Positions 1-12,830 of a DNA stretch of 64,000 nt are shown piece after piece; positions within the stretch are counted from its first letter, which is position 1; each line of letters starts with the position of its first letter. The translations under genes and the position numbers were made by a program. Under the pieces are notes generated by a model that saw nothing but the letters and a program-made list of their open reading frames with translations, did not search any database and was not told the origin of the DNA. Source of the DNA: Rhodamnia argentea (taxonomy: Eukaryota > Streptophyta > Magnoliopsida > Myrtales > Myrtaceae); assembly GCF_020921035.1 (NCBI RefSeq), contig NC_063155.1:29319294-29383293 (forward strand). Direction: 5' to 3'.

Positions 1-47
<47 letters not shown>

Positions 48-60
48 ATATATATATATA
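1..60. repeat. (CT)n followed by (TA)n microsatellite
   Basis: The window opens with about 22 CT dinucleotides (1-44) followed by a short TA run to about 60. It lies in the intron before the first visible PP2A exon, so it is an intronic compound microsatellite cut by the window edge. Confidence 0.9.
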
Positions 61-145
61 GCAAAATGGATTGGCATGCACATAGCAGAGGCGCTCGTGA
101 TATTCATGATCATTCATAGTATGGTTAAGTCTGCTTTACTCTTGA

Positions 146-1468
<1,323 letters not shown>

Positions 1469-2110
1469 TTCAAGAAATGTACTTGCTGCTTGTAATTCAG
1501 GTTTGACGCCATCTTGCTGTTGATGTGTCGTATGAAAAAAGAATTTCATCTTTAGGATCAGACTTCAGAGTGATGAGCAATGCCATTCTTCTGTTTGGAG
1601 CTTGTCTTGCCGCCTTGCAGCTTGTCTTTGTTGAGATCAAGGAACTTGAAGAACCAGATGGAAGGCATCAGCATTCTTGTTTGTCCTGTATATTGTCGAA
1701 AGATGGGACGGCAATAATATGGTCTATCTCGTTCTGCAAACCAAGTAGAAAAATTTTTGAAGCAGTTGAAAGTTTTGCATTTTCAAATTTAGCAGACCGA
1801 AGAGCTGTAATGAGTTTTCTTGAATAGAAAACATCATGGGCGCAAGGTTCTTGAAAGTTTGTTTGGCAGGGTGGATGAGCCGTAAAGTGGAAATTGTTTT
1901 TGGTTCTTCGTTTGTAACAATGTTTATGAACCTTTTTTGGAGCATTTCTTCCCTCGTGCGCGAAGTAAAGTTCATTAGGATTCTTTTCGCTTGATAAACG
2001 TTATCTGTGAATTTACTGCAAGGGAATCTGCTTGCCCAGAAGCTTCGATTATTAAGCGTCGGATGGTGCTCCAAGTTTTAAAAGTCGCCAAGTTCTAAAG
2101 TAAAGAAATT
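1469..2110 (+). other. Probable 3' UTR of the PP2A gene
   Basis: Sequence after the PP2A stop codon. It has no supported coding potential on either strand. It is T-rich and contains possible splice-like sites (for example CAG/GT near 1499-1502), so a 3' UTR intron is possible. No clear polyadenylation signal could be fixed by eye. Confidence 0.4.
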
Positions 2111-2182
2111 CGTTGTCCTGTAAGTTCCGACCTGTAGACGAAATCAGGGCTCAAAATCTCTTTGATCTGGTGAGCGTCAAGA

Positions 2183-2695
2183 TTGTTTGCTCCAGTCTTT
2201 CTAAAGACCCAATTTAGCCAGTTCTGCACGAGCTATGGGATGCTGCTCGTGATGGTCCTTCCGTTAATCAATTCTAGCTACACAGACGAGCATGGAATGT
2301 TGTTTAGTTGTGTGGCGACCCGTCTGAGATTACAAGAAGAGACCTTGAGAGATATCCATTGCAACTGGATATGCTTTTACGGACGAACATCGATTCAACT
2401 CGAGCATTATCGAGCGTGGCATTTCGGTAGCAAGTCAAAATTCGCAATGAATGGATTGGGTGGGGGAAGGTGGTCCACAGATCTTGGCGGTGTGTCCGGA
2501 TTTCGAAACGCCCCGATCTTTGTTGCTTTGGGCATTGATGCCGGGTTTGGCCCCAGAAGAGCATGTGCTGATGCAGAGAAGGGAAGGACAACAGCTTATG
2601 TTATCCGCTTTTCTTATCTGGACACCATCTTCTCCTTGTCTCGCCAGGAAGAGGGGAAAAAAAAAGGCAAAGGAGTAAAATATTGGGAGACGTAG
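2183..2695 (+). other. Unassigned 170-codon open frame
   Basis: An open frame from ATG at 2183 to a stop at 2695, in DNA of fairly even base composition. I recognise no domain, signal peptide or repeat in the translation, and other frames across the same bases are also open, which is typical of chance. It lies downstream of, and on the same strand as, PP2A, so it could be part of a long 3' UTR or a non-coding transcript. I do not assign a protein. Confidence 0.15.
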
Positions 2696-2762
2696 TCGTT
2701 GGGTCACAGAGAGAGGTCACCACCTCCTGGTCAGATGTAAATCATACGGAGTTTGTGCCTGT

Positions 2763-2822
2763 TCTATCTTTTGTTATGTTTTTTTTTTTTTTTTTGGTAA
2801 GGATCTATCTTTTGTTATGTTT
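2763..2822 (-). mobile_element. Minimal poly(A) retroposon insertion with 19-bp target-site duplication
   Basis: The 19-bp sequence TCTATCTTTTGTTATGTTT occurs at 2763-2781 and again at 2804-2822. Between the copies is only a T run plus GGTAAGGA. Read on the minus strand this is a few bases ending in ACC followed by poly(A), flanked by a target-site duplication: the footprint of target-primed reverse transcription with extreme 5' truncation. Three similar insertions are annotated below. Confidence 0.7.
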
Positions 2823-4787
2823 GTGCTTCTTATACTTGATCTTTTATACTTCGTGATGTTTTTATGACTGTTTGTGAAAAACTTTTAGTCTTGGTAAAAT
2901 TGGAAGCTTAGTGAAATTCGAAGCTACGAAATTCGATTTTTTGAGTTGTTGACTTCTGTGATTTCATAAATATGGTAGATTAAGGCGTTATAGAGTGTGG
3001 GTTTTGATGAGAGTTGTTTTAAAACAACGGTTCGGTCGGAGCGAGAATTTTAGGGTGTTGCGCGCGAGTTTCGCTTTGCGAACAACTCGAATACTCGCTT
3101 TGGGTGTGCGATCTGTTAACGCGTAGGAGTTGTTTTACTAGCATTTAAGCGCAGTTTAGCTTATTCATAGTTGTTGTGGTATTTTACTTGTTTTTGATGC
3201 CGATGCTTGTTTAATTGTTAAGATTACGAGATCGTAAGCTCATTTAGCTGTATGTCATTGGTTGTGGACATTCACTCACATGTACTATCTCTTCTTTGAG
3301 TTGATAAGACTCATTATCGAAAGTGGTATGGAATAAATGGCATTGTTGTTGCATAAAAAGCTGGATTGAGCAGTTACTACTCCTTGGTATTTACGAATGT
3401 TTTAGAAAATGTATTATGCACGGTTTTATGATGAGATATATATGTATTGCTTTGCAAACTAGTTTATGAAAGGATTTCTCAATGATGAGAAATGCTTTGA
3501 GAAATGTATTTCTAGCGAATGAGATACGTTGCAAAAAGGTTACATGTTTCGGCTTGTAAAATGTATTATGGTTTATGCGATTGGTTCTGATATTGGAGAA
3601 TAATTGTTTGATTCTCAATACGACTGTGAATTAGAGGGAGAATCTTGGTCATCTTGTCACCGGGCGTTGTGTCATGACCAATATGCTAAGCAATAGATCG
3701 ATTAATGCATAGACCATTGACCCGATTTTTTATAGGAATTGAACAATGGGCTTGACCATTGATGTTTGAGTTGTGATGGTGAATTAAATAAGTATATCTA
3801 ACTTGTTCAGAGTTTCATATAAATGAAACAACCCATATTTGACTGGATATGTATATTCTTCTTGAGTTTGGATTATGAGTTTCGGGTATTGCTTTGTATA
3901 CATGCATAATGGTTGCTCAATCCACTTAGAAGAGATATATTACTCACTGGGATGTGGTTGCTTATCCCTCTAATCTTATGTGTTTTTCAAGTTCCTATGG
4001 CAAGTAGGCGAGAGTATTATCGTGGGGATTTTTTGTAGTAGGATTTTGGTTATAGTTTAAGAGAGTTATACTTATGGTTGTTGATAATTTGTTGGATTGA
4101 CCGCTGTATATTTTCTATTTTATGAGTCATAGAAACTCTAATGTTGTAACCAACCTGCTAAATTGTCATGTATATAGTTCGAGATATATTTTGATAAAAA
4201 GAGTTTCTTGATTATTTTTTAGACCTCGTCGTTCGTGTGAAAGGAATGCTTTGTCATCTCCTACTTTTGTTTATTTTGAGGTGTGACACTTTGAAAGGGG
4301 GCTTGTCATCACCTCCAAATACATATTGGACAGAAAGATGTACCGATCAGTGTCGTGGCCGACTTTCTTGTCTGGATCTTCCAGCTCCGGCGACCTCTCA
4401 TCTCCATCCCCACAGCTGCACTTACCGGCTCAAACTTTTAGAATAATTAGCATGAGTCCCACAAAACTGTACACAGTATCATAATAAAATATTCTAAGTT
4501 CAAAACTTTCCGAACCCTATATTTGTTGCCGTATTATTTATTGTTACGCTTTACTCTTAAGCCAAAGTCCGATCTACATGTGAAGAGGAGTGTTAGAATA
4601 TTCAAATATTAAATCTCGTCTTCTTTGTCAACTTAAAATTTTAAAATAGTTGACGGTGATCCCACAAAAATTTTACAGCTCTCCACCATCACATACACCG
4701 TAATAGGGGAATGCCGTGGAAGGAGACAGTCATGGAAATGGCAAGGTGGCGAGTGATGGTGGTGGGCAGGGATAGGGGAAAATTATC
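2823..4787. other. Intergenic, no gene recognised
   Basis: AT-rich DNA with only short, unrelated open frames (the longest about 75 codons). A phrase such as GGTGTGACACTTTG near 4279 and the loose TG-rich texture recall degraded LTR-retrotransposon DNA, but no LTR boundary, primer-binding site or polyprotein motif can be shown. Confidence 0.5.
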
Positions 4788-5425
4788 CAAAAAGTCCTAA
4801 ATCTACCAATTCAGTTCTAAACTTTTTAATTTTATCAATCAAGTCCTAAACATTTTAATATTTTGCCAATTAAGTTTATCCGGTCAATTTTGTTCAGAAA
4901 TTGCTTATGTTGATGTTGATCGTCCTAATTACCACAGCAAGCGATGATGTAAATAATTTTTTTAAATAATATTTCAATTTTTTTCATTTTTTTTTTGAAT
5001 TTTTATAATCTTTTTTCTATTTTCCTCCTTTACTTTTTTTTTCTTCCTTTTCTTTTTTCTAGTTCCCTTTTTTCATCTACCGTCTCAAGAGAGGGACGCT
5101 TGGGCCGGGGCTGGCAATGGCTGCCCTCATCGGCCCTTGGTTAAGTGACCCCCGCTTGAGGCCCGCAACCTCCGGCGAAGGGTTGAAAAAAAAAGCAAAC
5201 AAGGAAAACAAATAATAATAATCGACGAAATATTAAAATATGATTAAAAATTATCAACATCCGAGCCAATCGGGCCATGTAAAGACGGTCAACATTCACG
5301 TTAGTGATTTTCAATTAAAATTAATCAAATGGGCTCAATTGACAAAATATGAAAAAGTTTAAAACTCAATTGATAAAATTAAAAGGTTTATAATTGAATT
5401 AATAAAAGTACAATAGCATGATTGT
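4788..5425. mobile_element. TIR element (MULE-like MITE), GC-rich core
   Basis: The left arm (about 4800-4885, CTAAACTTTTTAATTTTATC style) and right arm (about 5330-5412) are imperfect inverted complements over about 70-90 bp. They enclose a core with a poly-pyrimidine stretch and a GC-rich part at 5090-5185 rich in GGC/GCC words. The architecture matches the elements at 14061-14645 and 20040-20625, suggesting one family. Exact ends and target-site duplication are not resolved. No transposase is encoded, so it would be non-autonomous. Confidence 0.6.
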
Positions 5426-5512
5426 TTGGAAAATTTTCCCAGAGCCTAGCGGTGGCCCGGTCAGAAATGTACCGAGAGGAGGAGTGGGAGACTGCAGTTA
5501 CCTACAATGTAG

Positions 5513-6052
5513 AGGTGAGCAAAATGGACTATCCGGATCGGACCGACGGGTTTGGTCGGGTTCTGATAATCACCGGTCCGATCATCGATTCTTCAAGATG
5601 GAATCAAGTGTCCAGACAATCTAGCTCCCAATTCTAAGGGGCATTGGACAGATGGAGCGCCCATTTGGACTGACAAATTTTAATTTTTATATTTTTTAAA
5701 TACACAATTTAATTCCGAAATTCTGACCACCTTGACGGGTAAATTGATTGAACTAGAAAAGGAAAAAAGAAAAGGGGTTCGAAAATGAGACAAACAGTTT
5801 CTGTTGTAATGCAAGTGGGAAGCGATTTAACTGTGTTTTGCTATCTATGTTATTTGAAATTCTGTCTTGTGGGCAGAGAGAATTATGATTGTTTTACTTA
5901 TTATTTCCCTTCCACCGTTTTCATTGGGCTGCTCAAAAATCAGATCCGACCGATGGTCCGATCCTCAGCTCCTAAAATTAAGAACCAAGACTACCGTTCC
6001 CCTCCCCGATTCTTAAGAAAATCGGACAACCCATACCATGCTCACCCTTTTT
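5513..6052. mobile_element. TIR element, hAT-like ends
   Basis: The left end AGGTGAGCAAAATGGACTAT and the reverse complement of the right end (AAAAAGGGTGAGCATGGTAT) share a GGTGAGCA terminus. Inside the ends, oppositely oriented stretches rich in CCGGTCCGAT / ATCGGAC words continue the inverted symmetry. The length of about 540 bp with no coding sequence fits a non-autonomous hAT-like element. The 8-bp target-site duplication expected for hAT is not evident, so the superfamily is tentative. Confidence 0.45.
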
Positions 6053-6201
6053 ACAATAGGTGTTGTAACGTGTAGTAAGAGAAGTGGTTCCTAGTTTGAA
6101 CACATACTTTCTCCAATGATTGCGCTCAAAATCTTCATTAACTGTACGTAATTAACAAACATTCGATTAGAGAAACATTAACCACATATACCACCGAAAT
6201 A

Positions 6202-6951
6202 GGGCAAAAGTATACTAGGAGTGTCAACATTTATATACAGCGCTCACTTTAGTACCAATATTTTTTTTATCACTTAAGTACCAAATCAAAGAAAAAATAA
6301 TCACTTAAGTGTCAATTCCGGCCAAAAACGATTATTTAAGTGTCAATTCCGGCAAAACAGTACACGTAGTTTTTTTTATTAAATTTTTAATAGTATGTGG
6401 GATTTTTTTTAAAAAAGTCAGTCCACATGACGTCCACTTGGTAAATTTTTTTAAAATAATCAGTCCCCGTAGACGCCACGTGTAAATTTTTTTTTTTTTT
6501 TGCAAAATAAGCTAAAATATTTTAAAAAAAATTAGCTAAATAACTAAAGAAAAGAAAAAACAATAAATAAAAAAACAGAAATTTAAAAACCTCCTGTTGC
6601 AGCGGCTAGGGCTTGGAAGCCCTCGCCGCCGCCTCCACCCACCGTCGGGCTTCCAAGCCCTAGCCGCTAGACCACAAGCTTTTCTCTTTTTTTGTGAATT
6701 TTTTTAGTTTTTTTAGCTTATTTTTTAGTTTTTTTTTATTTTTTAACTTTTGATTTTTTTTTTTAATGCTGATTTGGAGACTCCGGCGAGCCACGTAGAT
6801 GCCACGTTAGATTTCCGGCGAAGCTCACAGGAATTGGCATTGAAATAACCATTTTTTTATAAAAATTAGCACTTAAGTGATCTAAAAAAAATATTGATAT
6901 TAAAATGAGCGCCGTACACAAATATTAGCACTCCTAATGTACTTTTACCCC
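6202..6951. mobile_element. MITE with long (about 90 bp) terminal inverted repeats
   Basis: The left end GGGCAAAAGTATACTAGGAG continues inward past GCGCTCA and an AAT-plus-T8 run. The reverse complement of the right end, GGGGTAAAAGTACATTAGGA, follows the same order of words for about 90 bp. Flanking bases CCGAAATAG (left) and CCGAAAATG (right) form an imperfect 9-bp target-site duplication. Long TIRs plus about 9 bp TSD indicate a Mutator-like MITE. No transposase remains. Confidence 0.7.
6601..6668. repeat. Perfect 22-bp stem hairpin inside the MITE
   Basis: 6601-6622 and 6647-6668 are exact inverted complements (GCGGCTAGGGCTTGGAAGCC and its complement), with a 24-base GC-rich loop. It sits near the centre of the 6202-6951 element, where it adds a strong GC hairpin to an otherwise AT-rich molecule. 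Confidence 0.85.
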
Positions 6952-8568
6952 GAAAATGTAAATGTTTTTGAGGCAGCATTCTAGCAAACTTAAACGTAAC
7001 TTTGAATAGAAATTGAATAATTTACCGTGATTGCACTTCGAATCTAGAAAATAAGTCCAGAGAAGCACTTATTGCTAATGCTACTTAAAGAACCCTCCTT
7101 AAATCGCAAGATTTTATAAATTGCTACAGCTATTAGACAAAACACCATGGGAAATTTGAAGAAAATTGCCCCAATCCCGACAGATGAAAATGTTGATTCC
7201 TACACGATGGCTGTAGCTGTGTATGTCGAGACTACTAGTTTCTAAAGCACATTTTTCACACCTCCTACGCAAAAATTATTGAAACGTCAAGGACAATCAT
7301 TTCAGGTCAAGGACAATCATTCAGACATAACTGGGAGTCGGAGAACAATTGATTAACAAACGCAAAAAAGCAAGCTTTCGTCCTAGCAAAAGAGAAAAGA
7401 ACGAAACATTGGCAAAAGACTTCACGTGATGACCCGACCATTAACTTCCACTATAATTCAAAAGCTGATGGACTTCTCTTTAAACAGTCGATCTTCCACT
7501 CTTCTTCTTCGGCAAGCCAGTCAATTCCCATTCCTTTGGCTAACTATGCACTTAACTATCCTCAGTTTCCCTGGTTTTATCTTTATAAGTCTCCACAAAA
7601 TTAATGGATTTTGCTCGTTCACACAACAAAAACTTCAGTCAGTTTACACACTTCTTAGGCATGACTTTATCAATAACAAAAAAATAGGTTTAAACAAGGA
7701 GATACGCGCTCCTACTGTAAGTTTTATGCTGTGACAGTGACATCAATGGGATATGCCAAGCAGTGATGCCATGCAAATCTTCTGCTTGGTCAAACAGAAA
7801 AATTCCCATAGCCAACATTCGTTGCCATACCTTCACAACTAAGATGGGTATCAGTCTTGATAAAGGTTGCTTCCAGAAAATTTTCTTCCCATGCTAATGA
7901 ATGCAACAAAGAACCTTTCCTCTGGCTTGCATTGACAAGTTCCTAAGAGGAAGTATTCCTAGGTAAGGTTGCAATTTAGTTAATAATAATGCTTGGTCGA
8001 TTCTCTGGGCAGGAGAAACAAAAGACCTATTGGTTAATGATTCCCATGATAATCCTACATGACATCAGATTGGATTAAGAATCTCCAAGACCTTAAACTC
8101 AGAAGTACATTGCAATGCATATTCATGAAGAGAAGGAAAAGCCCACCAGCTGCCTTAACTACTAAAACCTGCTACACCGATTTGAAATAGATTAAAATTC
8201 CATGTCCGCGAAAGGAAGTTAATGGAACAAAAGAACTCCATGCTAGAGAAGAAACGTGAATTGCAATATGGCCAACCAAATAGAGCTTAGTAGACACTAA
8301 AGAGGGCTTCATTTCGAAAGTATACCGGTAAGTACCTAGTGAATGAACAAGAGGGCACCCAAAGGACAGGAAGTACCTTTTCAGATTGACAACATTACTT
8401 CCCCAAACTATGTGGAATGCTACATCGGATGACGGTTCTTGTATGATACAGAAATTATCCTTCAATTGCCAGAAGAACTGGATAGCCCCATGGAGTAGAA
8501 ACCAGCAAAATACAACATTCAGAACATAGCATAAGATGCAAAGATTCCCAAATGCGGAGATTCCCAGG
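6952..8568. other. Intergenic; downstream (3') flank of the BIR2-like gene
   Basis: AT-rich DNA without recognisable genes. It lies 3' of the minus-strand BIR2-like gene, so the part next to 8569 should hold its 3' UTR. A short direct repeat, GGACAATCATT(T)CAG, is seen at about 7289-7324. None of this flank is present downstream of the two duplicated BIR2 fragments. Confidence 0.5.
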
Positions 8569-10389
8569 CTACTCTTTATTGTCAGAATCTTGTTTGAAGA
8601 TCAATGGGAATTCGTCATCTGCTTCTGAAAAACCATGTCTCTCGCCAATGATCCTCAGCGACTCGTATATTTGGTACATGGAAGGCCTATCCTTAGGCCT
8701 AGAAACCACGCAAGAACAAGCAACTTTCAGAAACTGCAGAATTTCGTCATCGTGTCCTCTCCCACTGATAGATCGATCGACTGCATCCTTGCTTCGACCA
8801 CTGCTAGTTAACTGATTGACCCACTCCACAAGATTTCCCTTGAATACTTCCTCCACATTGCAGATTTCCAATGGCTTCTGCCCAGTCACCAATTCCAAGA
8901 GCACCACTCCAAAACCATAGACATCGCCCTTTAGAGATGCAACCATAGTGCTCGAGTACTCAGGAGCCACGTAACCAAACTCACCCAAATCTCCATTGCG
9001 AAATGAGCTGTCATTCGAATCCCGAGGATTGACTAGTCTTGCCAACCCAAAGTCAGTGATTCTAGCATCCAAATCATCATCAAGGAGAATCACACAAGAG
9101 CTAATATTCTGGAGCAAATATGGGGGCTGGCACCCATGGTGAAGCCAAGCGAGCCCTCTCGCTGCACCCACACCTATTCTAAGCCTGGTAGGCCAATCCA
9201 ATGCACTATACTGACCGGTCGTGCCATGACCATTCACGTGCAAATGGGAGAACAAAGTCCCACCAGGCATGTGCTTATACACCAAAAGCTTTTCTTCCTC
9301 GATAACACAATAACCCAAAAGAGGCACCAAATTGGGATGCCTAAGCTGCCCCAATCTGTTCATCTCTGATTTGAACTGCTTCTCGCCAAGCGAACAGGTG
9401 CTAAGCCTCTTCACAGCGAGAGCCGAACCATCAGGCAACACAGCCTTATAAGAAACCCCTGTTCTCGTGGAAATCACAATGTTCTGAGGATCGAAACTAT
9501 TAGTAGCAGCAAGAAGATCAGCCAATTTGACCTTCACAAGGGGCTTCTGAAACAGAGACACCTGAACAAGCTTATATGCTCTCAACCACTCAATCCAACT
9601 GCTATCATCCTTACCAGCAGCAGCGCCGTATCCTCTCTTCTTCCGACTAGCTCCACCAAAGTACCACCACCAGAGCCCAAACCCTAGCAACAAAGATCCT
9701 GCAGCTCCAAGAACACCCGCAGCGATAATTATAGCAAGGCTCTTCTTACTCAACCCCCCGCACGACCCAAGAGGCTTACCACACAGACCATCGTTGCCAG
9801 AGAAATCTTCGGAACCGAACCTCGACAGCTCCGACGGTATAGATCCAGAGAGATGATTGTCCTTGACAGAGAACTGCTTCAACCGGTCCAAGCGACCCAC
9901 CTCGTAAGGAATGGAGCCGGACAGCTTGTTATCGCTCAAAATCAAGTAGTTCAAGAACTTACAGTCGGCGATCTGGCTGGGGATGGAGCCGGAGAGCGAG
10001 TTCGAGGAGAGATCGAGCCTGACGAGGTAAGGCAACCACTGGCAGATTTGCGTCGGGATGGGGCCATTGAGCTTGTTTTGGGAGAGATCCAGCGTCTGGA
10101 GGCTGTGACAGTTCTTGAGCGACTCGGGCAAGCCGCCGGAGAGCTCGAACCCGGTGAGCTGTAGGCTGATGATGCGGTTCTCGTTGAGGTTCCAGCAGGA
10201 GACGCCCTCGAGGTTGCAGATGTGGGAGGCGGAGGTGTTGGTGAAGGTCCACGAGCTGAGGGAGCCCTGCGGGTCGGTGAGCGAGCTCTTCACGCCCTCG
10301 AGGCAGAGCACGTCGTCCTCGACGGCGGCGGCGAACAGTAGCAACCAGTGGAGGGAGAGGATCGCCGAGGCGGCGGCGGAGGCCGACAT
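8569..10389 (-). CDS. BIR2-like inactive LRR receptor-like kinase, full length (copy A)
   Basis: Single-exon 606-residue receptor pseudokinase. A signal peptide (1-22) is followed by an LRR N-terminal cap (C29 to C65), about five LRRs (about 72-190, L-LSSN-LSGSIP repeats), a transmembrane helix (218-244), a KKR stop-transfer (250-252) and a kinase-like domain (about 290-585). Lys327 (ALAVK) and DFG (446-448) are kept. The glycine loop is degraded (STRTGVSYKA), the HRD Asp is replaced by Asn428 (LQN) and the catalytic-loop Asn by Cys432, so it should not phosphorylate. Domain order and the QNISS motif place it with Arabidopsis BIR2/BIR3, plasma-membrane proteins known to hold BAK1 away from ligand receptors. 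Length is normal for the family. The start is the first ATG of the frame and opens directly into the signal peptide. It is the only complete member of a local triplication. Confidence 0.92.
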   Translation of the reverse strand: MSASAAASAILSLHWLLLFAAAVEDDVLCLEGVKSSLTDPQGSLSSWTFTNTSASHICNLEGVSCWNLNENRIISLQLTGFELSGGLPESLKNCHSLQTLDLSQNKLNGPIPTQICQWLPYLVRLDLSSNSLSGSIPSQIADCKFLNYLILSDNKLSGSIPYEVGRLDRLKQFSVKDNHLSGSIPSELSRFGSEDFSGNDGLCGKPLGSCGGLSKKSLAIIIAAGVLGAAGSLLLGFGLWWWYFGGASRKKRGYGAAAGKDDSSWIEWLRAYKLVQVSLFQKPLVKVKLADLLAATNSFDPQNIVISTRTGVSYKAVLPDGSALAVKRLSTCSLGEKQFKSEMNRLGQLRHPNLVPLLGYCVIEEEKLLVYKHMPGGTLFSHLHVNGHGTTGQYSALDWPTRLRIGVGAARGLAWLHHGCQPPYLLQNISSCVILLDDDLDARITDFGLARLVNPRDSNDSSFRNGDLGEFGYVAPEYSSTMVASLKGDVYGFGVVLLELVTGQKPLEICNVEEVFKGNLVEWVNQLTSSGRSKDAVDRSISGRGHDDEILQFLKVACSCVVSRPKDRPSMYQIYESLRIIGERHGFSEADDEFPLIFKQDSDNKE

Positions 10390-11079
10390 GGAGCCGGGAA
10401 GGGGGTTCGGGTTTAGCCTGGGATCGGAGGAGAAGTGGGGGATTAAGGGGAGGGTGGGAGGAGTGGTGGTGGAGAATGAGCGGCCATTGACCGAGTCACG
10501 CAGAGATAGAGAGAGTTGAAGGAGGAGGAGATGCGACTTTTGACTGCACCCTCCCGTCGTCGTTTTGCTTCGATCGTGTTTTGTTTTTCGTGTCGTTTTA
10601 CTTGACTTCTTTAAACTTTTTTTTTTTTTGGGGCCAAAAACCCAAGTCGATGGGAAGAAGACGGGAGAGGTGATGAAGAAGGAGGAGCAGGAGGAGGCGA
10701 TGCGGTGTCGTTTTTCAGTTGCGGTGGCGAGACCGAATTAATTGAAAATTAGTCAAAGTTGCAAATGTTTGACCGAAGGGGAGCCTCGCTTACCAAATAT
10801 TAAAATTAGCAACTTTGTTCTGTCGCTGTAGATTGGGTGGACAAATGTGACTTGCCCCCACACACATTGATTTCTCGTTATCTATCCCTTTATTTGTTAA
10901 TTTTTTTTTTTTAGGTGCGCTTGTCAATTATTTTAATATTATCTTATAAGATGAGATGTGACGAAGTACGTGTCGAACAATATTCCTGCTATTGCCCCCT
11001 TGAAAAAAAGGGAACAATCGATCACTTTGTGAAATGGATAACGAAGAGTGGACGAAATGATAGCAATGACGTAAAAACG
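10390..11079 (-). promoter_or_regulatory. 5' UTR and promoter-proximal region of BIR2 copy A
   Basis: A GA-rich stretch on the gene's opposite strand (10440-10520) lies immediately upstream of the ATG and is a likely 5' UTR. Beyond it come a poly-T tract (about 10617-10629) and an AT-rich region. The same segment is nearly identical upstream of copy B (16192-16897) and recognisably similar upstream of copy C (23823-25100), so all three copies carry upstream sequence with them. No TATA box could be assigned confidently. Confidence 0.5.
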
Positions 11080-11081
11080 AT

Positions 11082-11508
11082 GTGTGACAACACTTGATAC
11101 CTTCACTCGGGGAGATCGCAAAAAGAGAGTCTAAGTCTGAGCCCATTACATTCGTTCAAAAGTTTAAGCCAATAATCATGAGCCAATTATGATATATTAA
11201 CTGTTCCACGCCACATCAATTATCCAATGTAGGTCTTCTCCGAGACAACTCACGTGTGTATTGTAATAATTTCCCCCTCACATGTGAGCTCTGATACCAT
11301 TTGTTGAGAGCGCGTAATAGAAGCTTTATACTTTCACCGAGAGATCGCCAAGAGAAAGTCCAAGTTTGAGCTCGTCAACATGTCTAATTAAACTCACTTT
11401 CACTCAAAAATTTAAGTCAATAAGTCATGGGACATATTAACCGTTCCACACTAGATCATTTTTCCAATGTGGGACTTCTTTAAGACAACTCACACATACA
11501 TCCTAACA
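11082..11508 (-). mobile_element. Miniature LTR retrotransposon (TRIM/SMART type), two LTRs
   Basis: Read on the minus strand, a ~210-bp LTR starts TGTTAGGATG (ending at 11508) and ends CTCTCAACA. It is followed by AATGGTATCAGAGCTCACAT, whose TGGTATCAGAGC is the plant initiator-tRNA-Met primer-binding site. A purine tract GAGGGGGAAA then leads into a second, diverged LTR copy reaching about 11082. Only about 35 bp separate the LTRs and nothing is encoded, so the element must have moved in trans. It lies in the upstream region of BIR2 copy A. Confidence 0.82.
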
Positions 11509-12094
11509 TAAAACAAATAGAGTTATTAACAAATTATAAACGATCCATTGTTTTTTTTTTTTTTTACTTTTGTAACTCTTTGCATTAACTCTCTTTTTTT
11601 ATAAGTTTCCCCACAGCGTATAATAATGACTATTGGAAATCTCTTAATTGTTATCAGTGCCTATGCATGACATTTCAAATTATACTTTACATTAATCTAA
11701 AATCTGAACTAAAGAATTCAATCTTAATTTTTCTCAAAATACGAAGATTCGTATGAAATAAAATAGAATTCGACTATTAATTTATACTAATGGACAGAAA
11801 TTAATACATTCGCGAATGTGCGCAAAAATATATGCACATCTCTACACACACTAGAAGAGCCCGCACGACTTGATAAAATGTCGACGACATTATTTGAGAA
11901 ATATTTTCCCAACTTATATAAATTATAGTATAAAAATTAATAACTTTTATTCTTGAATTCTCTTAAACAAATCATAGTGCTCACAGGATGGGGAACATTA
12001 TATAAGAAAGTCGTGTAGAGTTGAAAAGGAAAATTGCGAAAATGTGAAAGAACAATAGCAATAAAAGTGAATCTTTTAACATTCTATATAAAAA
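11509..12094. other. Unique-looking AT-rich spacer inside block A
   Basis: No gene. The segment around 11600-11900 is shared with copies B (17570-17870) and C (25380-25640), so it belongs to the ancestral BIR2 upstream region rather than to an inserted element. Confidence 0.5.
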
Positions 12095-12530
12095 AAAAGG
12101 GGGAGTTAATACCACAGAATGCTCCAAATTGGTACATTTGTGACAAATTTATCCCAAACTATTTTTTTAACCACAAAAAATTTCAAACCGATACACTTGT
12201 GATAATTTTACCCCAAATACCTCAAACTAGTACATTCGTGACAAATTTACCCTTTATTATTTTCCGTTAAATCTAACAGTTAAAGTGCTAAGTTGTGTAA
12301 CTCGTAACAATTGACGAGTGTACCAGCTTGGGATTTTCACCTTCTATTTGTCACATGTATATCAGTTTATAATTTTTTTATGGTATTAACTTAATTTAAT
12401 AGAAGGTAAATTTGACACGGGTATACCAGTTTAGGATTTTTCGTGATAAAAAAATTTATTTAAGGATAAATCTATTACAAATATACCAGTTTATGATTTT
12501 TTATGGTTAAAAAATATCCGCTACGTACTT
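12095..12530. mobile_element. Foldback element built from GTGACAAATTTA-type repeats (copy A)
   Basis: The left half has repeated units of the form CCAAACT-n-GTGACAAATTTA. The right half has their complements (GATAAATCTATTACAAATAT and relatives), giving imperfect inverted symmetry around about 12300. The same kind of unit builds the element at 22302-22741 and a foldback at 24085-24590. No coding sequence. It is duplicated in block B at 18075-18495. Confidence 0.65.
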
Positions 12531-12830
12531 ATATTAACAGCCGCATGTCAAGCAATACTTCCATTCAATTTAGTGTCAGCTCTTAATTTGCAGGGGAACT
12601 GATGAAGGGACCTTTTTATTATGTGGTCCCAATAATTCTTTGGTTGAAGGTCCCAATATTTTTTTTTTTTTTTCGAAGGACTTACTTCATTCATTGCTTT
12701 AAGTAATACCATTATTACATGAAAAACGGACCTGTGAACATATTAAATCGCATAAGATTTTTGGGGGATTAGAGATCCAAGAACTAGAGAGCTCGTTTCA
12801 TCCATGGATTTTAGAGATCCAATCCGCCAC

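Noticed and set aside
9853-10519. Plus-strand open frames opposite BIR2 (also 15655-16321 and 23103-23889)
   Set aside because: Shadow frames caused by the codon bias of the LRR coding strand. The minus strand holds the recognisable protein.
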